Shown here: one piece after another, positions 9,396-19,459 of the stretch
How positions within the stretch are numbered: position 1 is the first letter of the stretch
How the letters are laid out: every line of letters starts with the position of its first letter
Assembly: GCA_015654635.1 (NCBI GenBank)
Contig: JAATGP010000040.1
Span: 1 to 59,000, forward strand
Source of the DNA: Alphaproteobacteria bacterium
Lineage (GTDB): Bacteria; Pseudomonadota; Alphaproteobacteria; Micropepsales; Micropepsaceae
Reading direction: 5' to 3'
DNA: 59,000 nt
Notes under the pieces: generated by a model
What the model was told of the DNA's origin: nothing
Database searches by the model: none
What the model saw: the letters and a program-made list of their open reading frames with translations, nothing else
Translations under genes and position numbers: made by a program

Positions 9396-10631
9396 ATGCA
9401 GGAGGCCGCGTTGGTCCTAGGTCTCGCCTCGTTCACAAAGCCAGCCGAAACCGGACAATCGCCACCGTCCGTTCCCGGGCCGGCAAGCCCGTTGCGCCGC
9501 GACAGAATCTGGCTGCCCTTTTTCGCCAATCCGGCCCACACCACGATCCAGCGTTGGCGCGCAGCGGATGCAAACCGCAGCAGCAGCGCCCGGCTGATGG
9601 TGGCCGCGATAATCGCCGCCTATCTGGTGATTGCAACCGCCAACGGTATCGATTGGATAAGCCGCGAACCCGCAGGCAAAGCACTTTCCATCGCCGCCTG
9701 GGAGTTGTTCTACAACGGTAGCGCCTGCCTCGCCAACATCGCGATCTGCCTTTTGTACGCACACCTGCGCGACCGCGCTCACTCGATCTGGCGGCCCGTC
9801 TTGCCGGTGCTGCTGTGCTTCGCGGGCGGCGCGGCCTGGGTCGCCATGGCCCACTACGCGATCCGCTTCGCCGGTCTGCCCAGCTGGCTCGACGTGCCGA
9901 TGAACCGGACGTCGCTCCTGTTCCAGGGCGGCGTGGCGAGCGGCACCACGATCTTCCTCGTCTCCTGCGCCTGTTTCGGCCTCGACTACTGGCGGCTGGC
10001 CGTGCAGGAACGCGAGAACGCGCGCGAAGCCAAGTCACTTGCCCACCAAGCCCAGTTGCAGATGCTGCGCTATCAGCTCAACCCGCACTTCCTGTTCAAC
10101 ACCTTGAACTCTATCCGCGGACTGATCCTCGAAGATCCCAATCGCTCCCGCCGGATGGTCACCGAGCTTGCGGAGTTTCTGCGTTATTCCCTGGACGGGC
10201 GCAGCGGCGAAGGCACGGTGGCCGACGAACTTGATGCCATCGAGAACTATCTCGCCATCCAACGCACCCGCTTCGAACAGCATCTCGATGCCGCGATGCA
10301 GATCGATCCCGCAGTGCTCAAGGTGAGCCTGCCGAGCTTTCTGATTCATCCGCTGGTCGAGAATGCGGTGAAGCACGGTATGCAGACCAGCGAGCTGCCT
10401 CTCAGGCTGCGCATCGAAATCACGCGCCGCGAGGACATCGTCTTGATACGGGTGGCCAATACCGGGCGCCTGAGCGAGATAAACGAAACGCCCGGACGCA
10501 CCGGCATCGGATTAAAGAATATCCATGAGCGCCTGGCGTTGGCATTTCCCGAACGGCATCACTTTACTATCGGCGAAAAGGACGGCTGGGTGATTGCGGA
10601 AATTGAGCTCAACTTGGGCGGCAAATCATGA
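9396..10631 (+). CDS. LytS-like membrane sensor histidine kinase
   Basis: This 411-residue kinase has four predicted membrane helices (about 68-88, 103-124, 133-155, 175-197) and no large periplasmic sensor domain. A His_kinase domain of the LytS/YehU type follows: YQLNPHFLFN with phosphoacceptor H231, N-box HPLVENAVKHG and G-box GRTGIGLKNIHERL. Its stop overlaps the start of the LytTR response regulator by four bases (ATGA), so the two are a co-translated pair. The first 60 residues are low-complexity and the true start may be downstream. The position beside a TonB receptor suggests control of glycan uptake, but the signal is unknown. Confidence 0.9.
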   Translation: MQEAALVLGLASFTKPAETGQSPPSVPGPASPLRRDRIWLPFFANPAHTTIQRWRAADANRSSSARLMVAAIIAAYLVIATANGIDWISREPAGKALSIAAWELFYNGSACLANIAICLLYAHLRDRAHSIWRPVLPVLLCFAGGAAWVAMAHYAIRFAGLPSWLDVPMNRTSLLFQGGVASGTTIFLVSCACFGLDYWRLAVQERENAREAKSLAHQAQLQMLRYQLNPHFLFNTLNSIRGLILEDPNRSRRMVTELAEFLRYSLDGRSGEGTVADELDAIENYLAIQRTRFEQHLDAAMQIDPAVLKVSLPSFLIHPLVENAVKHGMQTSELPLRLRIEITRREDIVLIRVANTGRLSEINETPGRTGIGLKNIHERLALAFPERHHFTIGEKDGWVIAEIELNLGGKS

Positions 10632-11350
10632 TCCGCCATCCGGCCCTGATCATCGACGATGAGCGCATCGCACGCAGCGAACTCGATTATCTGCTGCGCG
10701 ATCAGCCAGAAATCGAGATCGCCGGGCAAGCCGCATCGGTGGCCGAGGCCACGGCGCGCATTGCAGAGATTAGGCCCGAACTCATCTTCCTCGATGTCCA
10801 GATGCCTGGTGCCTCGGGCTTCGATCTGTTTGAGCGCATTCACGTGGAAGCCTGGGTCATCTTCGTAACCGCCTACGAAGAGTTCGCCCTCCGGGCGTTC
10901 GAGGTCAATGCGCTCGACTATCTCACCAAGCCGGTTCAGCCCCAGCGCCTGCGCCGCGCCATCGAGCGCTTTCTGCACCGCGTGAAACTGGAGGCGCCCG
11001 CCATCGGCCTGACGATGTCGGATTCCATATTGCTGACAATCGACCGTCGGCCGCGTTTCGTGCGGGTCGACTCCATCGACTGCATCCTGGTGGAGGGCGA
11101 CTACAGCCGGGTGTTTGTTGCCGGCCGCGCGCTCGGCATGGTGCTGAAATCCATGAAGGAGTGGGAAAGGGTATTGCCAGAGAACCATTTCTGCCGCATC
11201 CAGCGATCCGCGATCGTCAATTGCGAGCATGTCACCCAGCTCGAGCAGCACGAGAGCGGCGGCTATATCGTGCATGTACGCAATGTGGAGACGCCGCTGG
11301 TCATGAGCCGGCGTTGCGCCCGCCAGTTCCGCTCGCGCTTCGCGATCTAA
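10628..11350 (+). CDS. LytTR-family response regulator
   Basis: This is the partner of the preceding kinase, 240 residues long. The receiver domain has the acidic pocket D10/D11, phosphoacceptor D56 in IFLDVQMPG, T81 and K101 (YLTKP). A LytTR DNA-binding domain follows (about 140-238), with VRVDSIDCILVEGDYSRVF and FCRIQRSAIVNCEHV. LytTR proteins usually bind pairs of short direct repeats in promoters; no such pair was identified here. The gene ends the plus-strand block and is followed by a bidirectional hairpin at 11460. Confidence 0.92.
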   Translation: MIRHPALIIDDERIARSELDYLLRDQPEIEIAGQAASVAEATARIAEIRPELIFLDVQMPGASGFDLFERIHVEAWVIFVTAYEEFALRAFEVNALDYLTKPVQPQRLRRAIERFLHRVKLEAPAIGLTMSDSILLTIDRRPRFVRVDSIDCILVEGDYSRVFVAGRALGMVLKSMKEWERVLPENHFCRIQRSAIVNCEHVTQLEQHESGGYIVHVRNVETPLVMSRRCARQFRSRFAI

Positions 11351-11459
11351 CCTGCTGTCGCCCAACGTTGCGAAGAGGCGCGCAGAGCGCCTTCCCACCG
11401 GCTCGCCAGCCCATCAGTGCGATATCGCGAACGGCGGATCATGAGGAGCAGATGCAAAG

Positions 11460-11489
11460 ATACCCCGGCTTGTGCGGCCGGGGTATTTC
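11460..11489. terminator. Terminator hairpin between convergent genes
   Basis: ATACCCCGGC (11460-11469) pairs perfectly with GCCGGGGTAT (11477-11486) around a seven-base loop. It lies between the stop codons of the response regulator (plus) and the symporter (minus). The flanking T tracts are short on both sides, so it probably serves both transcripts with modest strength. Confidence 0.7.
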
Positions 11490-11511
11490 AATGTTGGTGA
11501 CGCCGCGTTGC

Positions 11512-13269
11512 TTAGATGAACGTGATGTAGAACGCCACGATAATGGCGACGACGACAAGACTGAGCACCACGTCCATCGCGTTCCAACTGGCACGGGTGA
11601 TGGCCTTTTCCTCGGCCGTCGCACCGTAGAAGGAGTATTTGAGTTTTCCCTGTTCGGGCGCTTTGGTGAAAAGACTGATGATGACCATCAGCGTCGCTGT
11701 GGTGAGCAGCAGCAACTGGCAATAAAACAGCCAGTGGATATGCCAGATGTCGAAGATGAAGCCGTACTGGGTCCGAAGTGGCGCAATCAGGACGGCGTAC
11801 TGATCAGACGTGATGGTGTGATGAAACAGTTGCTGTTTCCAGGTAGCCAGCTCGACCTTATGGCCTTTCATGACGATGTCGGCCGCCAAGCGGGCAAAGC
11901 CGCCGACGATCCCGACAAGGAACGACCAGAACGCCGCCGGTGCCGTGGCCCGCTTCCAGAACACGCCAGCGACGAACAGCACCACAATGGCGGGCGATAG
12001 ATAGCCTTGGACGTTCTGCAGGTATTCATAGAGGTTGGACGACAACATCTTGATCACCAGCACCCAGCAGATGCCGAGAACCACGATCACCCCGGTGGCG
12101 ATGCGACCGACCAACACCTCCTCGCGCCCCGAAGCGTTGGGCCTCCATTCGCGATAGAAATCCATGGTGAAGAGTGTCGCCGAGGCATTGAACTTTGACG
12201 CCAGCGACGCCATCAGTGCCACGATCATGCCGCAGGCCACGAAGCCGCGCACGCCATGGGGCAATATCTGAGCGACCAAAGAGGTGTAGGCGGCATCGCC
12301 GTTCGGCGTGTGAAAGCCGGAGTTCGGCATCGATACCAGTGCAAAGGCGATCATGCCGGGCACCAGGAATATGAATACCGGAGTGAGCTTAAGGAAGCCG
12401 GCCAGGATCGTGCCGCGCCGCGCTTCCTGCTAGTTCTTGCCGGCGAGAACGCGCTGGACGATGTACTGATCCGTGCACCAGTACCAGAAGCCGATGATAG
12501 CGGCACCCGGCAGCACCGCAGCCCACGACCATTCCGGGTCGTTGAAAGAACGGATGAGGTGGATCTTGTCACCTGCCGCAAAGACCATTGCATGCCAACC
12601 ATTGATGAGGTCACCATGGCCGAGCTGCTGTAGGCCGATGAATAGAATGGCGAACGAGCCGAAGATCAGCACGGGGGTCTGCAACACGGCGGTATACATG
12701 ATGACGCGAAGGCCACCGAGCACGGTATAAAGCCCAGTGGTGAAGGCAAGGCCCAGCGCAATGGCCCAGAACACGTCCATCTGATAGCCGAACATGCTGA
12801 CAGTACTGATGCCGAGAAGGGTGCGCACGACCACATCGCCAGCATAGATCGTTGCGGCAATCTTGGTCAGCACCAATGAGGCCATAGTAAGAAGGCTGAG
12901 GAGGTTGCGCGAGCCGCGGCTGAAACGCAGTTCGAGGAACTCCGGCATAGTAAAGACCTTCATCCGGTCGTAGAGGGGGACAAATAGCCAGCCGAGGACA
13001 AGAATAATCCAACCCTGCATTTCCCAATGCGCCATCGCCATACCCGTGGCAAAGCCGGCACCGGCAAGTCCGACAAGATGCTCCGATCCAATGTTGGACG
13101 AGAAAATGGAGGTGCCGATCTGCAGCCAATTCGAGTCACGGCCGGACAAGAAGTAATCCTTGCCGGACTCGTTCTTTTTCCGCATCGAAAATGCCACGAC
13201 GATCATCATGGCCAAGACGAAGGCGGCCACAATCCACCAGTCCAGTGCGTTGAACACCGAATTGCTCAT
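11512..13269 (-). pseudogene. SSS-family sodium/sugar symporter with in-frame amber codon
   Basis: The minus strand encodes a 585-codon solute:sodium symporter (SGLT/vSGLT type), starting MSNSVFNALDWWIVAAFV after a good GGGGGAG site 24 bp below araD. Typical segments are SGKDYFLSGRD, FSSNIGSEHLVGLAG, FWYWCTDQYIVQRVLAGKN and, downstream, KFNASATLFTMDFYREW. The frame is intact except for one TAG at 12430-12432, between GKN and QEARRG, where relatives usually have Glu or another residue. One point change (GAG to TAG) would explain it. As it stands translation would stop after 279 residues, in mid-transporter. It is the last gene of the araA-araB-araD operon and would have imported L-arabinose. 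Sequencing error, recent mutation and suppression are all possible. Confidence 0.85.
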
Positions 13270-13293
13270 AAACGCTTACTCCCCCTCTTTTTT

Positions 13294-13986
13294 TTATTTC
13301 TGTCCGTAGTAGGCCTTGGGCCCATGTTTGCGTAGAAAATGCTTGTCGAGTAGCGCCGACTGCATCACGTCAGTGGCCGGATTGATGCGCAAAGTCTCGC
13401 TCGCCAGTCGCGCCAAATATTCGAGAATCGCCGCATTATGGACGGCATCGTGCGCGTCTTTGCCCCAGGCGAAAGGGCCATGACTTGCCACCAGAAGCGC
13501 TGGCTTGTGCAACGGATCGATGCCAGCGAAGGTCTCGACAATGACCGTGCCAGTATTGGCTTCATAGTCGGAGGTGATTTCGTCCGCAGTCATTAGCCGC
13601 GTGCAGGGGACCTCGCCGTGCCAATAATCGGCGTGGGTGGTTCCCATCGCCGGGATCGGATGCTTGGCCTGTGCCCAAGCTGTCGCGTAAAGGCTGTGGG
13701 TGTGGACGATACCGCCAACATCCTTAAAGGCGCGGTAAAGCACCAGATGCGTCGCCGTGTCGGAAGACGGACGCAGATTGCTCTCCACCACCTCGCCGGT
13801 TTCGAGCGACACCACCACCATGTGTTCGGGCTTCATACCGTCATAGGGCACGCCTGACGGCTTAATCACGACGAGGCCGCGCGAACGGTCAATGCCGCTG
13901 ACGTTGCCGAAGGTTTGAATAACGAGACCTTCTTTTACGAGATCAAGATTGGCCTTGCAGACGGCTTGTTTCAGGTCATCCAACAT
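13294..13986 (-). CDS. araD: L-ribulose-5-phosphate 4-epimerase
   Basis: AraD converts L-ribulose 5-phosphate to D-xylulose 5-phosphate, the entry into the pentose phosphate pathway. The 230-residue protein is a class II aldolase-fold enzyme of the usual length. GNVSG, the conserved Asp in PSSDTATH, the zinc ligands H95 and H97 (VHTHS) and H169 (ASHGPF) all match the E. coli enzyme closely. Its ATG follows the araB stop by one base, so it is translated with araB. The symporter follows 24 bp downstream. Confidence 0.95.
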   Translation of the reverse strand: MLDDLKQAVCKANLDLVKEGLVIQTFGNVSGIDRSRGLVVIKPSGVPYDGMKPEHMVVVSLETGEVVESNLRPSSDTATHLVLYRAFKDVGGIVHTHSLYATAWAQAKHPIPAMGTTHADYWHGEVPCTRLMTADEITSDYEANTGTVIVETFAGIDPLHKPALLVASHGPFAWGKDAHDAVHNAAILEYLARLASETLRINPATDVMQSALLDKHFLRKHGPKAYYGQK

Positions 13987-13987
13987 G

Positions 13988-15655
13988 TCAGCCCCGCACC
14001 TGCTCGCGGATATCCATCAACCGCTTCATAACCGTCACGAGATTGGTTGTGCCTGTCGTGGTTCCGAAGGCGTCATGCAGAGCGCGATAGATCTTGTAAA
14101 GCTCGGCATAGACAGCATGGGCTGCAGCATTCGGCTCATAGACCTTATCTTTCAGCCCGGTCATGGCGGCCTGAGCGGTCGAGAAATCCTTATGCGCGCC
14201 AGCCACAACGCTGGCGGCGATGGCCGAACCCAGAGCCGGCGTCTGGGCTGAGCGCGAGATCTTCATCGGTCGACCAGTAACATCGGCATAGAGCTGCATG
14301 ACGAAGGCGTTCTTCTCGGCGATGCCGCCGCAGTTGATCACTTCGTCGATTTTCACGCCGTATTCTTCGAAACGGTTAATGATGGTGAGCGCGCCAAAAG
14401 CAGTCGCTTCTACAAGAGCACGGTAGATCTCAGCAGGCGTCGTATACAGCGTCTGGCCGACAAGAAGACCCGTAAGGCGTTGATCGACCAGAATTGTGCG
14501 GTTGCCGTTGTTCCAATCGAGCGCAAGAAGACCGGATTCACCGGGCTTCGATTTGTCTGCTTCGGCGGTCAGCGCCTCATGGCCAAGACCCGCGGGCTTC
14601 ACATATTCGACGAACCAATTGAAGATATCACCGACCGCCGATTGGCCCGCCTCAAGACCGAAATAACCCGGCAGCACACTGCCATCGACAATGCCGCAAA
14701 GGCCGGGAACGTCGGTGAGCGTATCGATATTGGCTTTGACCGTGATGTCACAGGTCGAAGTGCCGATGATTTTGACCAGCACGCCAGGCTTCACGCCCGC
14801 GCCGATGGCTCCGAGATGGCAATCGAACGCACCAACCGCAATCGGAATCCCTGCTGGCAATCCGGTCTTGGCCGCCCATTCGAGCGAAAGACCGCCGACC
14901 GCGGAACTCACGTCTTTCACACGCGGTGTCAGGTGGTCGCGCAAGGCCGTGAGCTTGGGATCTAGCTTACCGAGGAATTCCTTGTCCGGATAACCACCCC
15001 AGGCGGTGTTGTACATCGCCTTATGGCCAGCGGCGCAGGTGCCGGCGACGAACTTTCCAGGGGCCAAGGTGTTGCTCATGGCGGCGGGAACGAAATCGGC
15101 AAGTTCTATCCAACTATAGGCGGCGTCGAAGACGTCTGGCGCCGTACGCAAACAGTGCAGGATCTTCGAATAGAACCATTCGCTCGAATAAACGCCACCG
15201 ATTTTGGCAAGATATTGCGGCCGCATTTGTGCCGCTAGCTTGGTGATCTCGGCCGCTTCCGCCCAGCCCGTGTGGTCCTTCCACAGCCACGCAAGCGCGT
15301 TCGGGTTTTCGCACCACTTCGGATTAAGAGCCAAAGGAAGTCCGTCGGCATCGGTCGGCATCGGTGTGGAACCAGTGGTATCGACCCCGATACCGACCAC
15401 TTGCGACGGAGTAAAGTCCGGCACCGTCTCGGCGGCTGTGACCAGCGCCTCGATAATCGTAAGCTCGGCCCCCTTGAGGTAATCGGCCGGATGCTGGCGG
15501 GCAACGTTCGGGTCCTTGCCCAAAACGATCCCCTGATGACCGTGTGCATATGTCCAAATCGCGGCGGCGATTTCGCGGCCATCCGCGACGTCGACGATCA
15601 GCGCGCGAACAGAATTAGTCCCATAATCGAGACCGATCGTATAACGACTGCCCAT
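13988..15655 (-). CDS. araB: L-ribulokinase
   Basis: AraB phosphorylates L-ribulose with ATP. The 555-residue protein is a FGGY-family kinase: [16 protein letters not shown] at the N terminus (phosphate 1 motif), [15 protein letters not shown], and GGIAEKN in the C-terminal ATPase half. I start it at the ATG at 15655 ([12 protein letters not shown]), preceded by AGGGA; the frame continues open upstream to 15775 but that part overlaps the araA 3' end and is unrelated. It sits 31 bp after araA. Confidence 0.95.
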   Translation of the reverse strand: MGSRYTIGLDYGTNSVRALIVDVADGREIAAAIWTYAHGHQGIVLGKDPNVARQHPADYLKGAELTIIEALVTAAETVPDFTPSQVVGIGVDTTGSTPMPTDADGLPLALNPKWCENPNALAWLWKDHTGWAEAAEITKLAAQMRPQYLAKIGGVYSSEWFYSKILHCLRTAPDVFDAAYSWIELADFVPAAMSNTLAPGKFVAGTCAAGHKAMYNTAWGGYPDKEFLGKLDPKLTALRDHLTPRVKDVSSAVGGLSLEWAAKTGLPAGIPIAVGAFDCHLGAIGAGVKPGVLVKIIGTSTCDITVKANIDTLTDVPGLCGIVDGSVLPGYFGLEAGQSAVGDIFNWFVEYVKPAGLGHEALTAEADKSKPGESGLLALDWNNGNRTILVDQRLTGLLVGQTLYTTPAEIYRALVEATAFGALTIINRFEEYGVKIDEVINCGGIAEKNAFVMQLYADVTGRPMKISRSAQTPALGSAIAASVVAGAHKDFSTAQAAMTGLKDKVYEPNAAAHAVYAELYKIYRALHDAFGTTTGTTNLVTVMKRLMDIREQVRG

Positions 15656-15686
15656 ATTCTTCCCTGAACGTCCTATCGTTGCGTTA

Positions 15687-17198
15687 TTAGATCGCCCAAC
15701 CCTGGCTGAGGGCGTAATAGACTTCGTTGGTCCTGAGCGTCTGTTTGAAGTCACGAATCTTCGTGTCAGCGTCAATAATCACGAATTCGATACCAGCGAT
15801 GGTGGCGAAATCCTCAAGCATCTCGGTCGTCGCTGCCAAGCTGAACGCCGAGTGATGAGCGCCGCCGGCCAGAATCCATGCCATCGCAGCGGTTTCGAAA
15901 TCCGGTCGCGCCTTCCACATTGCACGCGCCACCGGTAGATTGGGCATCGGGTGGGGCGGCTTGATCACGTCTACTTCGTCGACGATCAGGCGGAAACGGT
16001 TGCCCATATCGATCAGCGTAGCCGCGGTCGCCGGACCGGCGACGGAATCGAATACCAGGCGCGCCGGATCCTCCTTGCCACCAATGCCAAGAGGGTGCAC
16101 TTCCAGCTTCGGCTTACCGTCAGCGATCGACGGGCAGACCTCGAGCATGTGGGCGGCGAGATTGCATGGGTTCGCCGGATCGAGATGATAGGTGTAGTCT
16201 TCGATGAAGGAGGTTCCGCCCGCAAGGCCGGTCGTCATGGTTTTTACAGCGCGCACCAGAGCAGCCGTCTTCCAGTCGCCTTCAGCGCCAAAGCCATAGC
16301 CTTCGGCCATCAGCCGCTGCGATCCGATACCAGGCAATTGCTTCATGCCATGGAGGTCTTGGAAAGTGTTGGTGTAGCCCTTGGCGCCCACTTCCTTCAG
16401 GAATGCGCGCATGCCGAGCTCGATCTTCGCCGCGTCACGTACCGAAGCGTAATGGTTGCCGCCTTTCTTCACGTCGGCGGTCAGGGCATAGGCGTCGGTA
16501 TACTCCGCAATCAAATCATCGATCTGCTGGTCTCCGACCGCATCAATTCGCTTCACCAGATCGCCAACCGCATAATAGTCGACCGAGAAGCCAAACTTAT
16601 ATTGGGCGGATACCTTGTCGCCGTCAGTCACTGCCACGTCGCGCATGTTATCGCCGAAGCGGACAAACTTGGCGCCCTGCCAATCGGCCCAGGCCAGAGC
16701 GGCACGCGCAAAGGCACCGATCTTCGCCTGCACCTTTTCGTCCTTCCAGTGGCCAACGATGACCTTCCGGTCCTTGCGCAGACGCGTCCAGATGAACCCA
16801 TGCTCGCGGTCGCCATGGGCGGCCTGGTTCAGATTCATGAAGTCCATGTCGATGGATGCCCAGGGAATGTCGCGATTGTACTGGGTGTGCAGATGAACAG
16901 CGGGCTTCTGCAGAACCTTGAGGCCGTTGATCCACATCTTCGAGGGCGAGAAGGTGTGGCACCATGTGACAAGGCCGATGCATCTGGGCGTATTGTTCGC
17001 GGCAGCAACAAGTTCGCTCACCGACTCTGTCGATACCAGCACCGGCTTGAACACCACCTTGACCGGGATCGCAGAAGACGCATCGAGCGCCTTGGCGATC
17101 TCCGTGGAATCCGCCGCAACCTGCTGAAGGGTCTCCGGTCCATAAAGGTGCTGGCTACCGGTGACGAACCAAAGCTCATAGTCTGCGATCTTGGGCAT
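15687..17198 (-). CDS. araA: L-arabinose isomerase
   Basis: AraA isomerises L-arabinose to L-ribulose, the first step of the catabolic pathway completed by the next two genes. The 503-residue protein matches the family in length and landmarks: [12 protein letters not shown] at the N terminus, [33 protein letters not shown] with the metal-binding Glu, FIEDYTYH, and a C-terminal [16 protein letters not shown]-type ribosome site precedes the ATG. The 127-bp gap to the upstream regulator gene holds a TCAGACAA site, so araABD and the symporter probably form one regulated transcript. Confidence 0.96.
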   Translation of the reverse strand: MPKIADYELWFVTGSQHLYGPETLQQVAADSTEIAKALDASSAIPVKVVFKPVLVSTESVSELVAAANNTPRCIGLVTWCHTFSPSKMWINGLKVLQKPAVHLHTQYNRDIPWASIDMDFMNLNQAAHGDREHGFIWTRLRKDRKVIVGHWKDEKVQAKIGAFARAALAWADWQGAKFVRFGDNMRDVAVTDGDKVSAQYKFGFSVDYYAVGDLVKRIDAVGDQQIDDLIAEYTDAYALTADVKKGGNHYASVRDAAKIELGMRAFLKEVGAKGYTNTFQDLHGMKQLPGIGSQRLMAEGYGFGAEGDWKTAALVRAVKTMTTGLAGGTSFIEDYTYHLDPANPCNLAAHMLEVCPSIADGKPKLEVHPLGIGGKEDPARLVFDSVAGPATAATLIDMGNRFRLIVDEVDVIKPPHPMPNLPVARAMWKARPDFETAAMAWILAGGAHHSAFSLAATTEMLEDFATIAGIEFVIIDADTKIRDFKQTLRTNEVYYALSQGWAI

Positions 17199-17269
17199 GG
17201 ACCACTCCTGGGGCTGGAAAGCTGCCCATCTGGAATATCATGGAGGAACGGTCGTTGCCATTTAAAAAA

Positions 17270-17284
17270 TCAGACAATTGGTCT
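17270..17284 (-). promoter_or_regulatory. Candidate GntR-type operator upstream of araA
   Basis: TCAGACAA is at 17270-17277, immediately followed by TTGGTCT, in the gap between the FadR-type regulator and araA, 72 bp before the araA start. The half-site GACAA fits the TNGTNNNACNA consensus of FadR-type GntR proteins on one side only. The same octamer precedes three other genes of the locus in the same orientation. Confidence 0.55.
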
Positions 17285-17325
17285 CATGCGAGGCAAACTG
17301 GCTGACGCCGACAACAAACGGCCGG

Positions 17326-18087
17326 TCAGCCCTTGCCCCGCGCTCGGCGCGCCTTCGATCGCTGGGGAACCGGGGTATCCTCGCGAGCCAAGCTTATCAG
17401 CCTGCTCATTTCCAGTTGGGCCCGGGTGGAATCGCAGTCCGCAATGGCTTGGAAAACCCGCAAATGGTCAGGCACCGGATCGCGTGGCAGCGGCCGTTGC
17501 CGTTGCTTAAACACGGTGGTGGTGTCGACGGCGGCATTCACGCCGGTTGTGAGCGAAACGATGTAGGGGTTGCCGGTTGCCGCCAACAAGGCGGCATGGA
17601 AATCCAGGTCGCCCTGGCGGCCTTCGGGGGTGGTCAAGGTATGGCGCCTCATACGCTCGAGAGCGTCCCGCATCGTACCGAGCTGCTCCGTCGTGCGGCG
17701 GGTGGCGGCGAGCGAGGCGGCCGCCGATTCAACGATGTTACGCAATTCGAACAGACTTTCCAGAAGTTCGGGATCTGGTTCGCTCTCGAATGCCCAGGCC
17801 AGCACATCGGGGTCGAGCAGATGCCAGCGATCGCGCGAGGTGACTTTGGTACCAACCTTGGGCTTGGATTCGACCAGCCCCTTGGCCGCCAAAATACGAA
17901 CCGCCTCGCGGTATGCGGTGCGCGAAACGTCGAGCTTTTCGCTGGACTCAATCTCGCCGACGAGAAGGTCGCCGGGTAAGTATTCACCGGCGGTGATGGC
18001 GACACCGAGGTCGCGCGCGATGGTGCCGTGGAGCCGCAGCGTCTTACTGACCGGACGGCTGCGTCCGAATGGAACGAGTCTCTTCAT
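17326..18087 (-). CDS. FadR-subfamily GntR regulator of the arabinose operon
   Basis: This 253-residue regulator has a winged helix-turn-helix (LHGTIARDLGVAITAGEYLPGD, LDVSRTAYREAVRILAAKGLV) and an FCD domain (LFELRNIVESAAASLAA, DLDFHAALLAATGNPYI, DHLRVFQAI with likely metal-binding His/Asp). The start at 18087 is chosen for its GGGGA site five bases upstream; the frame stays open to 18150. It is immediately upstream of araA and clearly paralogous to the regulator at 8457-9377. It is the best candidate to bind the TCAGACAA sites. The C terminus is a basic tail (KARRARGKG). The effector is unknown. Confidence 0.88.
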   Translation of the reverse strand: MKRLVPFGRSRPVSKTLRLHGTIARDLGVAITAGEYLPGDLLVGEIESSEKLDVSRTAYREAVRILAAKGLVESKPKVGTKVTSRDRWHLLDPDVLAWAFESEPDPELLESLFELRNIVESAAASLAATRRTTEQLGTMRDALERMRRHTLTTPEGRQGDLDFHAALLAATGNPYIVSLTTGVNAAVDTTTVFKQRQRPLPRDPVPDHLRVFQAIADCDSTRAQLEMSRLISLAREDTPVPQRSKARRARGKG

Positions 18088-18233
18088 GCCTATCCCCTTT
18101 TGGGGCACTATAAACTTCCGGGCAGCGCGTCCAACTGGCAACATGCGCAAACCGGAAGAAACTCACCAACGCTGCTCGGGCCACAGAGGGCGGTGAGGAA
18201 ATGTTGGAGTGACGCAGTCAACCGGCTTGCCGC

Positions 18234-19349
18234 TTATTTCTTCTTGCGGAACACAAAGACCGTTTCGGTGTGATAAGTTTGGCCGGGCCGGAGTATCGTC
18301 GACGGGAATTGGGGCTTGTTCGGCGAGTCCGGAAAATGCTGGGTCTCCAGGCACAGGCCGGTGCGATGCTGGTAGACTGTGCCATTGCCGGCAGGCTTGC
18401 CGTCCATGAAGTTGCCCGAATAGAACTGGAGACTTGGCTCGGTGGTTTTGACCTCCATCACGCGACCGCTGACCGGCTCTTCGAGGACCGCCGCGGTGGC
18501 GAACTTGCCCCCCCCGGAATTCAGCACCCAGTTGTGGTCGTAGCCCTTGCCGAATTTGAGCTGTTCGTCACCGGCTTCGATGCGGGAGCCAATGACCGCC
18601 GCAGCGGTGAAATCGAGAGGCGTGCCCTTGACAGGACGAAGCTCGCCGGTCGGAATCAGCGTCTTGTCGACGGGCGTGAATCGGTCTGCCAGAATCGTCA
18701 AGCGATGGTTCAGAATTGTCGTGTTCGGTTTACCGGTGAGATTGAAATAAGTGTGGTTGGTGAGATTGAGCACGGTCGGCTTGGTGGTGGTCGCCTCGTA
18801 CGCAATCGACAGCGCATTGTCGGCGCGAAGCGTGTAGGTGACGTGCACCGTCAGCTGACCAGGATAACCCTCCTCGCCATCGGCGCTGACATAGGTCAGC
18901 TTGAGCGCGGGACCGTCCTTGCTCTCGACCGGCTCGGCCGTCCACAGCCGCTTGTCGAAGCCCCGGGCTCCGCCATGAAGGCTGTTGGGACCATCATTGG
19001 TCGGCAGATGATAAACCTTACCGTCCAGCGTGAACTTGCCGAGAGCGATACGGTTACCATAGCGCCCGATGATGGCGCCGTAGAACGGCACCCCTTTTAT
19101 ATAGGGTTCGACAGTATTAAAGCCGAGGATAACATCGGCGTAATTACCGTTCCTGTCAGGCGCCGTCAGCGACACCAGCGTCGCCCCGAAGGTTGAAATC
19201 TTCGCCTCGAACCCGTTCTGACCTTTGAGCGTGTAGAGATCGACAGGCTTGCCGTCCGCCGTCCTGCCGAACGGTACCTTGGTGATCGCCGCACTGGCTC
19301 CAGCCGCCATGATCATCATCGCGACGCAAGCCACCATGAGTTTCAACAT
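18234..19349 (-). CDS. galM: Exported aldose 1-epimerase (mutarotase)
   Basis: This is a GalM-family mutarotase that interconverts alpha and beta anomers of sugars, here probably L-arabinose released by the hydrolases. The start at 19349 gives a clear Sec signal peptide (MLKLMVACVAMMIMAAGASA) and has AGAGGAA upstream; the frame is open to 19412. The mature part shows NSLHGG, NLTNHTYFNL with the conserved His, and GYDHNWVL, then a Glu-containing C-terminal segment (LCLETQHFPDSPN). A periplasmic mutarotase would speed presentation of the right anomer to the transporter. A palindromic TGTCAGACA site lies 56 bp upstream. Confidence 0.93.
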   Translation of the reverse strand: MLKLMVACVAMMIMAAGASAAITKVPFGRTADGKPVDLYTLKGQNGFEAKISTFGATLVSLTAPDRNGNYADVILGFNTVEPYIKGVPFYGAIIGRYGNRIALGKFTLDGKVYHLPTNDGPNSLHGGARGFDKRLWTAEPVESKDGPALKLTYVSADGEEGYPGQLTVHVTYTLRADNALSIAYEATTTKPTVLNLTNHTYFNLTGKPNTTILNHRLTILADRFTPVDKTLIPTGELRPVKGTPLDFTAAAVIGSRIEAGDEQLKFGKGYDHNWVLNSGGGKFATAAVLEEPVSGRVMEVKTTEPSLQFYSGNFMDGKPAGNGTVYQHRTGLCLETQHFPDSPNKPQFPSTILRPGQTYHTETVFVFRKKK

Positions 19350-19400
19350 CAGAGCATTCCTCTTTCCCGTATGGTTTTTTTTCTTATGATTAGCCGGAAT

Positions 19401-19414
19401 TATGTCAGACAATA
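19401..19414 (-). promoter_or_regulatory. Candidate GntR-type operator upstream of galM
   Basis: TATGTCAGACAATA (19401-19414) contains the nine-base palindrome TGTC-A-GACA and the shared octamer TCAGACAA (19405-19412). This is the most symmetric of the four copies and agrees with TNGTNNNACNA at all but one position. It is 56 bp upstream of the galM start. An inverted TTGTCTGA copy lies about 90 bp away at 19496-19503, inside the 3' end of the GH127 gene. Confidence 0.6.
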
Positions 19415-19459
19415 ACCCGCCGTGCTAGGTGTTTCCGCGCAGGCCGTGGTTTGCTCCGG

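Noticed and set aside
12430..12432. Amber codon as programmed pyrrolysine or other recoding
   Set aside because: Nothing around it suggests a recoding signal, the protein family has no such residue, and no recoding genes are visible in the window.
15951..17510. 519-codon plus-strand frame opposite araA
   Set aside because: It mirrors araA and runs through the operator region into the regulator gene; it has no domain motifs or ribosome site.
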